This document shows positions 26,500 to 38,925 of a stretch of 64,000 nt of DNA, piece by piece. Below the pieces are notes generated by a model, which saw nothing but the letters and a program-made list of their open reading frames with translations, was not told the DNA's origin and did not search any database. The stretch is from Osedax frankpressi (lineage: Eukaryota > Annelida > Polychaeta > Sabellida > Siboglinidae), in NCBI GenBank assembly GCA_964035775.1, contig OZ038314.1, positions 29,311,089-29,375,088 of the forward strand. Direction: 5' to 3'. Each line of letters begins with the position of its first letter. Within the stretch, counting starts at the first letter, position 1. A program made the position numbers and the translations under genes.

Positions 26500-26536
26500 G
26501 ATTATACAATATTCAAGTAGTGAATATTGTATAATC
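26500..26536. repeat. Perfect 16 bp stem hairpin
   Basis: GATTATACAATATTCA, loop AGTAG, then the exact reverse complement. The mirror copy at 56882-56918 is equally perfect. Confidence 0.7.
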
Positions 26537-26693
26537 AAATATATCGATCTTATTTTGATGAAATGGCATATGTTTTTAATATATATATATATATTACATA
26601 GTTAATAAGCCTCGGAATGGATAACATATTATACCTACAATAAAAAATGGAACTTGTATGTCCTTCCAGCTAATGATTGAATTAGTTGTATAA

Positions 26694-26753
26694 TCAATAG
26701 ATTTGAAGTATCTTCGTAATACCTGCATAGTATTTTACGATTGAAAACTCCAT
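26694..26753 (-). CDS. 19-codon frame MEFSIVKYYAGITKILQIY
   Basis: Minus-strand frame containing TATGCAG/GTATTACG, a good donor consensus, so it may be an exon MEFSIVKYYA. The inverted copy at 56665-56724 (plus) reads MDISIVKYYA and on. Confidence 0.15.
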   Translation of the reverse strand: MEFSIVKYYAGITKILQIY

Positions 26754-27311
26754 CAATTATTATTCCATTGCAACTATATCTACATATATAAAATGACGAT
26801 TTTTATCCACAAATGCTATTATAACTAATTTATACGGTAAGAACATACGGTATGTTAGGAGAAATTAATTTATATTTATGTCTTTTCAATAGACATATTA
26901 AAAATAATTGCTTTAGAATTTAATCTATAATTTATTTTTTAAAATAAATTTGATTAAATATTAAATATTTATTTAATTAAATATTTAAATCGTCTATATT
27001 AATATTATAAATATTTATTAATATTAAAAAATCGAAGAACCTAATTCGAAAATAAATATTTGTTATTTGAAATTTGAAATTATACAAGACTAATTATATT
27101 ATATTATACAATACATATATAATAATTATATTATACAATAATAACCAAATAATATAACAGATATTACTAACAATATTATGATAACCTTTATAAATAATAA
27201 ATTTGTCAATTTCAATATTACATCATATCGTATGTAAAACATTGAATGTTATGAATAATTAAGACTTTGTATTACATTTATATTTTGTAATATACTTTCT
27301 TTTAATGGTCA

Positions 27312-27312
<1 letters not shown>

Positions 27313-27366
<54 letters not shown>
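27313..27366. repeat. (TA)n microsatellite
   Basis: Pure TA run; the inverted counterpart at about 56130-56167 is shorter. Dozens of similar runs lie at paralogous places throughout the window (for example 3779-3812, 7141-7182, 15598-15642, 31764-31808, 38887-38923, 62800-62840). Confidence 0.85.
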
Positions 27367-27368
<2 letters not shown>

Positions 27369-27721
27369 TATTACTATTACATTTTATTATATGGTTGTAA
27401 TATTTTAACTAAATATTCATTGAATCATTTATATCATAAAAATATTCGTCATCAATTAATATTATACAATACAATGATGTAATAGCTATTGTAGAATATT
27501 CCATATTTATCTATGATTAATATAAATTCATTAATTATAATTTTGTTCTAATTATTATAAAAATTATAATATAATTATTGAATAGCTATAGTAGAGTATT
27601 CTATATTTATTTATGATTAATATAAATCCTTAATTATAATTATGTTATAATAGAGTCTATAAGTCAAAATATTGTGATTTTTTTATAATAAGACTGTAAA
27701 GAGTGTACTAAGGCCTATTCA

Positions 27722-27814
27722 ATGAAGTACCTTTTGTTAGAAATAGATAAGTTTAAGGCGAAAAAAATAAGAATAAAAATTATCTTATTATCTTTGGCCG
27801 GAGTAGCACATTAG
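27722..27814 (+). CDS. 30-codon frame upstream of MEAF frame
   Basis: Begins MKYLLLEIDKFKAKK and ends LLSLAGVAH, 19 bp before the MEAF frame and in a different frame. It may be an upstream exon or upstream reading frame of the same locus. A competing frame (ending YLKWRHFISKPIVEIYQH) overlaps it, so which is real cannot be told. Confidence 0.2.
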   Translation: MKYLLLEIDKFKAKKIRIKIILLSLAGVAH

Positions 27815-27833
27815 TAACGGAAATGTATTTAAA

Positions 27834-27950
27834 ATGGAGGCATTTTATATCAAAGCCGATTGTAGAAATCTACCAACATTAGAACTAGAGGATATATTCG
27901 AATATGCCATTAGCAATGTAGATATACTAAAAACAGAATTCAGGCATTGA
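27834..27950 (+). CDS. 38-codon frame MEAFYIKADC..., possible gene fragment
   Basis: Reads MEAFYIKADCRNLPTLELED, then IFEYAISNVDILKTEFRH. Composition (Ala, Cys, Asp, Glu, Pro, Arg) is far from the background and looks coding. Another open stretch in a different frame follows at once (LKDSEVTIYRNKVVY), suggesting either a splice or a broken gene. An inverted copy with the same frame is at 55549-55665. I cannot place it in a family; it could be a fragment of a host gene or of a mobile element. Confidence 0.4.
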   Translation: MEAFYIKADCRNLPTLELEDIFEYAISNVDILKTEFRH

Positions 27951-28635
27951 AAGATAGCGAGGTTACTATATATAGAAATAAAGTAGTATACAATTTAAAA
28001 AAATATTATTTAAATTAATCTTCATTATTTTATTAAATAATATATCCCGAATATATATAAAAACATAATAACAACATATTATATTATATATATATTATGT
28101 ATGTTGAATATTACATTCGATTTACTATACTTGATATACTAAATTATTTATATAATATTAGTTTATAATAATATATAAACATATATAAAAGTAAATATTT
28201 TTTAAAATTAAGTAAGTAATATCATATGACATTCTTACACAACTAAAATAATATAATTAATACAATATTAATTTAATATTTTATAAATGATAAATACATT
28301 ATAATATGATTTTAATATTTGTGATCATATATTTGTAAAAAATATATCTGTTAACCTAAGTAATGTTCACGATTGTTTACCGGAGATTATAGATAATATA
28401 TATATTTTGATTCGTGGAAATATACCTCAGAGATTGTAAACATATTTACAATTTAAAATTACTTAACATCTTTTACAATTATTCACAAAAAATATTTAAA
28501 ATGTAAAAAAAATGTAATATAAATTTATATAAAATAAGAATAACCTCTTAATATTTAGGATAAAATATTTATTTATTAAAAAAAATAACACATTTTTATT
28601 ATTATCTATATTTATCACACCAATATTCCAAAGAA

Positions 28636-28686
28636 TTATAAGACATTTAAGACATTATAAGACATTATAAGACATATAAGACATAA
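28636..28686. repeat. Tandem ATAAGACATT repeat, about 5 units
   Basis: Short array of 9-10 bp units (ATAAGACATT and variants). The mirror array is at 54787-54868. Confidence 0.75.
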
Positions 28687-29267
28687 AGTTAGAATATAAC
28701 ACATTTTCCATATTAAATTATTGTTTAATGTAATACAAATTATTATATTTAGATTATATGTATATTGTCGATATTATATTATATAGTCTATATATTTATA
28801 TAGAACAAATATATTCTATGTAAATTATCAGTAACAAAACCACGTGAATATTTATATAAATTAACTTTAACATGCCAATTCCAATACTGTATTTAAATAA
28901 AATAGAATTTTAAATTTTAAGGTAAAAAATAATATATTATTATATTTAATATTAACTTTATGGAAATACATTATTATTATTTATTAAAATTATAAATGTA
29001 ATATAGATGATATTAATATTATAAATGTAATATAGAATATATTATATTATCATAATTATCAATGAATAAATTAATAATAAATATGTAGTATTTATTAAAG
29101 ATAAAATGTAATATATAATAAGAAAAATACTAATAATAATATCACATATCGTAATAAACCGTCCAAAGCTTATCACTTGCCATATAAATACCTAATCACA
29201 CAAAGAAACATCTTTATGTATTATTAATATAATAAGTTTCATAAAATAATTTTATAAATTATACATT

Positions 29268-29593
29268 TTAATATGTTCTTGGGAATGGCATATCGAGGTC
29301 CGAATCTCCAACCGAGAACCACTCATATCCATTTGTGCACATATCTGAAAAAATAAAAATAATGTTATAATGATGTGATTATATTTAAAACAAAAATAAC
29401 AATATTTTAGGATGTTAAATATTTACAACACATTTATCAAAAAATGTGAGGTTTATATGATATGAATATTAACAAATAAAAAATAAATATAAAAAATATA
29501 ATTATATTATTATTATTGAATAAAGTAAATATAAATTACATTATAATATAAAAATCTACCTTCGTTATTTGCATTAGTAGATAGTTGAGACAT
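29268..29593 (-). CDS. Two-exon microgene, 36-aa acidic peptide (copy e)
   Basis: Minus-strand exon 1 runs 29593 to 29560 and exon 2 runs 29344 to 29268, with a 215 bp intron (GTAGAT...TTTTTTCAG). The product equals that of copy b: Asn10, Asp12, Cys14 and the common C-terminal block. It sits in the segment 23500-29830, whose inverted duplicate carries copy b. TATA-like box at 29680-29687 and CCAAT at 29702-29706 (minus strand). Upstream of the promoter this copy lacks roughly 200 bp that other copies have, near 29826. Confidence 0.58.
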
Positions 29594-29706
29594 TTTTCTC
29601 GTTTTAATTCGATGTTCAAATGTGATATATAATATAGAATGCTGAATTTATCACTTAAATATAATATTTAATAACGCCTCTTTTATTCAATCTTCAATAT
29701 GATTGG
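29594..29706 (-). promoter_or_regulatory. Promoter and leader of microgene copy e
   Basis: On the minus strand, CCAAT at 29706-29702 and AATAAAAG at 29687-29680, then the leader to the ATG at 29593. Confidence 0.38.
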
Positions 29707-30330
29707 TTATAGGAACATATATATATAATTAATGTGAGCATTTTATAAATAATTGAATAATTCAACGATATAATATTTGATTATCATTTTAATTTAATTA
29801 TCACTATAAATAGTAACTATAAATCACGACATGTATTATTTAAAAATTATTTAAAACTTATTTCAATAGTTTTCATTAAATAATAATTAAAATTACATTT
29901 TCAGATATATATACTAATGATTGTAATATATATAATGAATTTGAATTTACAGATAATTTATTTTTCTATTTTATATATGGTGATCATATATCTTAAAATT
30001 ATTTTAGAATTAATAGGTATGTCAAGATATATCAATGTTTTCTCATGCTCCAGAATAACTTAAAATTCGAATTCCTTATATATGTTACAATTCGTATTGT
30101 ATATCTTTGAGAATGAAATTTAAATCATTATTTATGTAGAAGATAAATACTAAATTTATCACACACACTTAATTGATGTTTCACCAATACACTACTAAGG
30201 TATATATTACTTAACAAATATGATACGTTATCGTTTCTAAATATTTAATATTAATAAATATCTTAAAGACGTTAATATTTATAATTAACTATTTTAAAAT
30301 TATTTTATAAATCTATTATAACTCTAGTTA

Positions 30331-30373
<43 letters not shown>

Positions 30374-31759
30374 GAACATATTTTGATACCTATAGTTTAA
30401 TATACTAACTACATTAAGCAAGTAATTTTTATTTGTGGATAAGATTTATACGAAAGTTTAATGAATGAAATAAAATATGTATTGTTATATATAAGATATA
30501 TCTATACAGATTTTTATTTGAACTAAATAGAAATTCTTAAATTTATAAATGTTGATTGTTTTACTTAAATTATTACTTTAAATTCTAATTTATATTATAT
30601 ATTTTTGTATAATAAGTTATTATTCAATCATTATTTAGGTCAAATATTCAAAAACTTAGTGACGTAGATTACGTAAGCAGCCGTGACAATAAAAATAATA
30701 TTAATAGTTTAATTAACTCTAGAGTATTATAGCTATTGTTCCCATAATCTTAGCACACTATAATTATATATTTAGGTAAAATATTCAAAAACTTAGTGAC
30801 GTAGATTACGTAAGCAGCCGTGACATCAAAATATAATATTAATAATGTAATTTACTATAGAATATTATAACTATTATTTCCATAATCATATTATATAATA
30901 TATTTTAAGATATTTATTAATAGTAAATACCATATGTCTATTATAATAATGTATAATTACAATTATTTCATATTAAATTATATATTTAATATATATACAA
31001 ATATTCCATATTACTCTGTAATTTGTAATGAATGCAAATAAAGATGTCGATATGTAAATTTCCAAATTTTACTTTTTTAGTAATGAATTTGCACTTAACC
31101 ATTTAAACACATTTTACGTAATAAATAATATTTTAATCAACTATTAAAATACAAATATATATATTCAATCTATTTTATTAGATATATATAATCATATATA
31201 ATCAATTTAATATATATTAATTATTTTTATTTATTGTGTGTTTGCAGATTGTTATTTACAGTATTTGCCAAAGAACATACTAGATACTCTATACGGTAAG
31301 TGATAATAGTATATTATAAGAAAACCATTGTTATATGTAACTATACATATATATATATATGTGGTTAGTATAATTATTCAAAAATAAAATAACTAACTTA
31401 GTTAGATATAAATGACTGAAAATTTAAGCTATTTTATTTTATAAGGGATATTGAAATATAAAATATATTAGAGATCATTACATTAGATTATAGGAACTCT
31501 TTACATTCTTTAATTAAATATATTTTCTATTAAATATTGAAGAAACTATTACCAGACGCATAAATTTCACTTCGCGTTTGGAATAATGATAACAAAATAA
31601 TTCAACCTAACATTATTATATATATATATATTTATTTGTGACCTATTTTTCATATTATATTGTATGATATGTGCTAATGTAATGCTAAATATTACAATAA
31701 TTTTGAATTGTTAAATAACCCAGAATATGCAGCTATCAACTATGCATGTATATAATATA

Positions 31760-31815
<56 letters not shown>

Positions 31816-32261
31816 ATATATATAAAATATCACATATATAAAATAATTATATCTTATCTTGGCAACTAATGATATATATTATAACAACGTAATTATATTT
31901 TTTTAATTAGTCCAATAATCAAATATAAAAAATGTATTATATTAAATAATAATTAGATAATAATTACAATATAATAAGATTAGGGGATATTAGCAATTTA
32001 ACTCTATAGTAAATTAAATACTTCCTGTTATTATACATTTTAGTGTGATGGTTGCTTACGTAGTCTACATCATAACTTTTAATATAGATAATATATTTAA
32101 TCATAATAATAACAGTTTCATAAAATACATATTATTTATAATATGAAACTAATACATATTTCAACAATAAATAATATATATATATATTTACTTTGAATAT
32201 ATATTAATATAAAATAGAAATAAACTCATAGTTTAGAAAAACAGAATATGAATTGATTTCT

Positions 32262-32324
32262 TCATCTTATTAATAAGACTCTAGGCAAATAGTATTCAGA
32301 TAAAGAATGGCGTAGGTTGGACAT
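32262..32324 (-). CDS. 20-codon frame MSNLRHSLSEYY...
   Basis: Paralogue of the frame at 60702-60764, with Arg for Gly at residue 15. Confidence 0.15.
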   Translation of the reverse strand: MSNLRHSLSEYYLPRVLLIR

Positions 32325-32499
32325 ATTTTCTACTTATATATATTTTTATTGTATAATTGATACAATAGTACGGATTGTCATATAAAGAATATATCCATAG
32401 AGATAACATATTTTCATATTTTTTATTTTCATTATTACAAGCAGTATTTCCTATTATTCCTATCTGATATAGCATAATAATAACCTTTATTGTGATCAT
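32296..32499 (-). CDS. 67-codon frame, paralogue of 6528-6710
   Basis: Same frame as 6528-6710 with a short N-terminal extension and small differences. It overlaps the 20-codon frame at 32262-32324. Confidence 0.12.
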   Translation of the reverse strand: MITIKVIIMLYQIGIIGNTACNNENKKYENMLSLWIYSLYDNPYYCINYTIKIYISRKYVQPTPFFI

Positions 32500-32849
32500 T
32501 GTAACTTATCAATAATGCTTATTTATATGATTAATCAGTATATATAAAATGTTTAAATTAATAATTAAATATCCTAAAATGACATAGTAAATGCGGTATT
32601 ATATAAATGCATTATACTTAATATATACTTTTAATAGCATTTGATGTTAATCTTTAACAATTAAATTGAATTCTGACAATCATTATTATACAATTTTCAT
32701 AAAATATATCATATTATTAGAACATTATGAGTTTGAACATTATACATATCTACTTTTAAACAAAAGTAGTTTAAAGTAATTATACATAAACTTTTAGTAC
32801 GCCCGTATTTAAACATAACATATAATAACGATTAATAATAATACAAATG

Positions 32850-33343
32850 TATAGCATTTTTATTATCCCACCTGGAAATTATGATTAAAAATGTGAGACA
32901 GCATAATATTACCGTATTATAACAAGCGTAAACAACATATTGGTTTGCTAACATAACATATTTGGCTATATAAGAAACAAAAAACGTATTCTCGTAGCTC
33001 AAAAAACTATTTATACCTATTTAGTAAGTTAATATGTTAATTATATTAATTTTATATTTATTAAATTAATTAATATATTTTAATAATTCTTACAATAATT
33101 ATTCTATATAAATAATATGATAAATACATAAAATATAATAAGTGTATTTGTATATACAATATATTGAGAATATAATCATCATATATAAATTAATATATAT
33201 AAAATAATAATATACATATAATGTATGATATAAATATATAAAAATAATATTCATTGAAATATAACAATAAAATATAAATTACCTATCAATAAGAAATACA
33301 TATGTTATTAATAATACTATATTTTAGAACTTACAAAGGAAAT
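32850..33343. repeat. Junction segment, no gene
   Basis: Resembles, inverted, 3010-3660 and 44700-45240 (AGACAGCATAATATTACCG, TTGGTTTGCTAACATAAC). No frame of interest. Confidence 0.45.
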
Positions 33344-33577
33344 ATAGATATACTAAATATCAATTTTTATATTTAGTATTTCATAAAATAGCTTTATTAC
33401 TTTACCAAATTGATTTCTTACGGGCTTAAAATTACTTAATTAATATATAATAGATGGCGCAGTTAATAATGTAATAGTTCTTTATTAATTCGTTAGGAGA
33501 TAAAATATAAAATATTAATTATATATATATTATGATGCGGTATAATATTACTATTAAATAAGAAAAGCAAACGATAA

Positions 33578-33772
33578 TTACCAAAATATGAATATAAGTA
33601 GTAATAATGTATTATTTAGTAATTTATCGAAATATGCTCTAATTGTATTCTTAAATATCATAGTTATATAACCCATATGCAATATTTGAGATAATAATGT
33701 ATTATTTAGTAATTTATCGAAATATGCTCTAATTGTATTCTTAAATATCATAGTTATATAACCCATATGCAA
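33578..33772 (-). CDS. 64-codon frame with 30-codon tandem repeat
   Basis: Frame in which HMGYITMIFKNTIRAYFDK and the next residues occur twice because of a 90 bp tandem duplication (unit starts near 33602 and 33692). Related frames: 6872-7060 (minus), 2763-2954, 16905-17099 and 44332-44523 (plus), which read MRI(S/I)ITTIT... KLLNNTLLLFIF. All are AT-driven Ile/Leu/Phe/Asn strings, and coding status is doubtful. Confidence 0.1.
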   Translation of the reverse strand: MHMGYITMIFKNTIRAYFDKLLNNTLLSQILHMGYITMIFKNTIRAYFDKLLNNTLLLLIFIFW

Positions 33773-34665
33773 TATTTGAGATAATGTATTTCACGTTCAT
33801 CCATATACACATTTATCTATCCATTATTACAATAAGATCAAACTAACCTAAGATATATTAGAAAATGAATTAATTGATTTATCTAGCAACAGATCTATAA
33901 ATAAATATACATATATTTAGAATGATGACTTTATACCAAAATTATAATTATTATTAATTTTAAAAATATAATTATTTTTATATCATTAATAATTAGATTA
34001 TAATTACAGTAAAGGAATTTATATTATTCATAGATAACTATAGAATATGCTACTATAGATATTCAATTATTATAATATGTTAATAATTAGATCATAATTA
34101 TAAGAAGACATGAATGCAAATTAATATTTACTAATATACCGTATGGTCTTAATAGTAGTTACGGGATCAATCACTAATTAAGTATATAATTATATAATAT
34201 ATCATTTAAAATCATGATATTACAAAATTAAATTAATATTGTCTTTTTGTTTATCGTTTATTTGATTTATTTATTTAAACTTTATTATAGAATATACTTT
34301 TATTTTCAAAAATAATGTATTTTTCTGGTTATTTATTATCGATGCCAATTTATTTTTAATACCTAGATTAGAGATTTTTTTAAGCGCGGATTAATTTTAG
34401 CGAATAGCGAGATATTTAGACATTTGTTACTTAATTCGCCTCGTTATTATAAGCGGATTTTTCTTTTAAAATTATTTTAGTCGGGTGATTAGCATTCCAT
34501 TAATTATAAATTATTTATAAAATTCTTACATTTATTATATATATATGTTTTCTGATAACCAATAACATTGTAGATTACATAAAAGAGGCGCTATTTGCTT
34601 TAATATTCCATTTGAGAGATAAGTTCAGTATTTTATATTAGAGCACATCAAATTAAATTAGAAAA

Positions 34666-34986
34666 ATATCTCAACTATTTACTAATATAAATTACAAAGG
34701 TTAATTTTGATATTATTAAAGGATTTTTATTTATTTTATAAAACAAAATAATAATGTTTATATTTATTTTATTGCTATTTAATATTTTGATATGTTAATT
34801 CATATATTAATATATTCATATTATATAAACCTCACATTTCTCGATAATGTTGTGGTAAATATTTCAACAATTTGATATATTGTTAGTTGAGTTTTAAAAA
34901 TAATAACCTCATTTTAATACAAATGGATATGAATGGTTGGAGGTTGGAGATTTGAAACTGGATATGCCATTTTCAAGAACATGTTA
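34666..34986 (+). pseudogene. Decayed microgene relative B5
   Basis: Direct-duplicate partner of the copy at 8121-8442, with the same ATA at the start position and the same loss of the acceptor. Confidence 0.48.
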
Positions 34987-35142
34987 AAATGTATAATTTA
35001 TCAAATTATTTTATGAAACTTATATTACAAAATTATATTTCATTTAAATACTTTAAATGATGGACATATTTATATAACAAGTAATATGTGTTGGAATATT
35101 TAGCCTAATGTGTGATATTATTATTTTTATTATTATGTTTAT

Positions 35143-35189
<47 letters not shown>

Positions 35190-35194
35190 AACAA

Positions 35195-35440
35195 GATATA
35201 GTAGCAGGGAAATTTATAAAAAGTTTAAACGTATATTTATAAGCCAGTTTTATAAAAAGGACGATTCAATTTTAGAACTAAAGTAGATCTTTTACATGTG
35301 TACATGTTTACCATACTCCTCTAATACAACTTCCCATAGACATGTTACAAATATTTAATATTGTATTTATTATACACTGTGTCCAATTGGGAATTACCAA
35401 AACATCTATTAAATATATATTTATCAATAGATAAAACTAT
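35195..35440 (+). pseudogene. ORF family B relic
   Basis: Homologue of ORF B with an interrupted frame; partner of 8620-9045 without its internal duplication. Confidence 0.45.
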
Positions 35441-35854
35441 AACTACAATATATACTCTTTATAAATATGATAGTAAGGAAATAAATAGGCAAATAAAATT
35501 ATTTGATTTATACCTAACTGAATCCAACTGAATCAAATCTACTGATCTACAAATCAGACAGTTTATACTTAAACTAGCAAAAAAGTTCTAAGGGGTATTT
35601 TAAATTCAATATATGCAGATATATTTAATATAATATAAAATATATATAAAATAATTATTGCTTATATTGGCAACTAGTGATTATATTTTTTGTATTATCA
35701 AATAATAATATATAAAAATTTATTATATTAGTTTAATAATTGGAATATATTAAGATTAGGGGAATATTAGAAATAATTTATCAATTCCTTAATTCCTATT
35801 AATATCACATTTTATTGTGTTAATATGAAAATAATTCATGGTCCTACAATAAAT

Positions 35855-36117
35855 ACACGTGTTAACATATGTAGACTAACCCAAGTATTTTGTATAGTCT
35901 TATGTTGAGAAACACATGAAAAACTCAGGTTAACCCAGGTTTTTGTACAATTAATTATTGGCAAATACAACTCAAGTATTGTATCAAAATAAAAATATTA
36001 TAAATACTAATATTTTAGATGATCTTTTTTTCTGACACGAATATTTTTCTAAATATAAAAGATAGAATATTATTAGTAATATCGGTTTAGATACAAAAAA
36101 GTTAACTTACATTAACT

Positions 36118-36150
<33 letters not shown>

Positions 36151-36264
36151 GTATGTATACTATATATAATGATGCTTGTCGCACGAATAATATGCTATGC
36201 ACATATACTCATATTAGTAGCATAACAAATTTTGAAAAATATACGATTACCATATAATATAAGG

Positions 36265-36308
<44 letters not shown>

Positions 36309-36640
36309 GATGTATATATATATATATTTCACATTGTTATTGTTATGCAGATGCCAAATCTTCACTAAATGATATTAAGTGATTCTATACTATGCGATTG
36401 GACAATTTTAAAACTTGAAAAGAATTCTATAAATAAATAAATAAATTGAATAAATATATTTTATTACTTGTGTTTTTTACTTCAAGTTTTTTACGCTTAT
36501 TAACATAATTTGTTTACGTGTATTAACCCAAGTTTTTTGTACCCGTGTTAACCCAGGTTTTAACTATAACCAAATTACCGTGCAAACACGTATATTTTAT
36601 ACAAAATTGTGTGAAAATATATACGTGTTAACCTAAGTAA
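35855..36640. repeat. GTTAACCC motif clusters, direct copy
   Basis: Direct copy of 9455-10320 with much shorter (TA)n tracts (36262-36308), showing rapid microsatellite change. Confidence 0.5.
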
Positions 36641-37592
36641 TGTTCACGATTGTTTACCAAGGATTATAGGTAATATATATTTTTATAATAATATATATAT
36701 TATGATTCGTGTAAATAAACCTCAGAGATTGTAAATATATTTAGAATTAAAATTTAACATAAAAAACTTTTACAATTATTTGCAAAAATCCTTAAAATGT
36801 AAAAAAAATGTATATACATTTATAATAAATAAGAATAACCTGGTAATATTTAGAATATATGTTTATTTATAAAAAATTACCAAATTATTATTATGATCTA
36901 TATTTATCACACCAATATTACAAAATATTATAAGACAAATCAATAGTTTACAATTTAGCATAACCTACCAAATCAAAGGAGATGATAAATAAATCTATTT
37001 ACGTATTTGGAAATCAAAATAATAAATTTAGAATATTATACATTTTCAATATTCAATTATAATTTAATGTAATACAAATTATTAGATTTAGATTATATGT
37101 CGATATTGTCGATATTATATTATAAGGTCCATATATTCATATATAACAAATTTATACAATGAAAATTATCAGTAATCAAACCACATGAATACTTATATAA
37201 ATTAACTTTAACATGCCAATTCCAATAAAGCATTTAAATAAAGTAGAATTTTAAATTTTAAGGTAAAACAATACATTATTATATTTAATATTAACGTTAT
37301 GGAAATAAATTATTATTACTTATTTAAATTATAAATGTATGATAGATGATATTAATATATAATATACTATATTATCATAGTTATCAATGAACAAATTAAT
37401 AATAAATATGTAGTATTTATTAAAGATTAAATTTAATATATAATAATAAAAATACTAATAATAATATCACATATCGTAAGAAACCGTCCAAAGCTTAGCA
37501 CTTGCCATATAAATACCTAATCACATAAAGAAACATCTTTATGTATTATTAATATAATAAGTTTCATAAAATAATTTGATAAATTATACATT

Positions 37593-37930
37593 TTAATATG
37601 TTCTTGGGAATGGCATATCGAGGTCCGAATCTCCAACTGAGAACCACTCATATCCATTTGTGCACATACCTGAAAAAATAAACAATTACTTTAAAATGAA
37701 GTAAATATATTCAAAACAAAAATAACAATATTTTAAATTGTTAAAATTATCAAAATTATCGTAATGTGAAATTTATATAACATGAATATTAACACATAAG
37801 AAAATTAAATACTAATGAAATAAATGTCAACAATATAATTATATTATTATTATTGAATAAAGTAAGTATAAATTTCATTATAATATAAAAATCAACCTTC
37901 GTTATTTGCATTAGTAGATAGTTGAGACAT
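37593..37930 (-). CDS. Two-exon microgene, 36-aa acidic peptide (copy f)
   Basis: Minus-strand exon 1 runs 37930 to 37897 and exon 2 runs 37669 to 37593, with a 227 bp intron (GTTGAT...TTTTTTCAG). It is the direct-duplicate partner of the copy at 11263-11600 and encodes the same peptide with Gly12. Exon 2 again starts GTATGTG directly after CAG. TATA-like box at 38017-38024 and CCAAT at 38039-38043 (minus strand). Being inside a recent duplication, its intactness adds little independent evidence beyond copy d. Confidence 0.56.
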
Positions 37931-38043
37931 TTTTCTTGTTTTAATTCGATGTTCAAATGTGATATATAATATAGAATGCTGAATTTATCACTTAAATAGA
38001 ATATTTAATAACGCCTCTTTTATTCAATCTGCAATATGATTGG
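37931..38043 (-). promoter_or_regulatory. Promoter and leader of microgene copy f
   Basis: On the minus strand, CCAAT at 38043-38039 and AATAAAAG at 38024-38017, then the leader to the ATG at 37930. Confidence 0.38.
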
Positions 38044-38883
38044 TTATAAGAACATATATATATAATTAATGTGAGAATTTTATAAATAATTGAATAATTC
38101 AACAATATAATATTTGATTATCATTTTAATTTAATTATCACTATAAATAGTAACTATAAATCACTACAGAGAGTATTTTTGTAATAATGTGATTTCACTT
38201 GTACGATTTATTGATCATTAATCTTAAGATTATAATATATACTTCCATTTCCTTTATATATATATATATATATATATAGTATATATATATTTCAGAAATC
38301 TTGTAAAATATATTTATTAGTATTAATTGTTGTCGACATATATTAGAACAAAAATGTTAAACTTATTTCAATAGTTTTCATTAAATAATAATTAAAATTA
38401 CATTTTCAGATATATATACTAATTATTGTAATGTATATAATGAATTTGAATTTACAGATAATTTATTTTTCTATTTTATATATGGTGATCATATATATTA
38501 CAATTATTTTAGAATTAATAGGTATGCCAAGATATATCAATGTTTTCTTATACTCCAGAATAACTTAAAATTAAAATTCCTTATATATGTTACAATTCGT
38601 ATTGTATATCTTTGAGAATGAAATTTAAATCATTATTTAATCATACGTATTCAAATAAGTTGAAATCAATTTTTCGAATAAAGAGCAGTACACGTCAATA
38701 TATATGTAGAAGATCAATACACAATTTATCACACACACTTAATTGATATTTCACTAACACACTACTAAGGTATATATTACTTAACAAATATGATACGTTA
38801 TTGTTTCTAAATAGTTAATATTAATAAATATCTTAAAGATGTTAATATTTATAATTAACTATTTTTTTATTATTTTATAAATC

Positions 38884-38924
<41 letters not shown>

Positions 38925-38925
<1 letters not shown>

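Larger units (their letters stand above)
23500..29830. repeat. Inverted repeat III, left arm (partner 53680-60470)
   Basis: Holds an ORF-B relic, decayed microgene B4, the MEAF locus and microgene e. Includes the 25280-28360 stretch that occurs nowhere else except in the partner arm. Confidence 0.65.
29500..32850. repeat. Segment shared inverted with 60480-64000
   Basis: Shares unusual details with 60480-64000, such as CGCGTTTGGAATAATGATAA (31572) and paired GCAGCCGTGAC blocks (30685, 30810). It contains the 5' part of microgene e, the 67-codon frame and a TAGGGG block at about 31980. Confidence 0.55.

Noticed and set aside
28636-28686. CRISPR-like array
   Set aside because: Units of 9-10 bp without spacers; an ordinary tandem repeat in a eukaryotic context.
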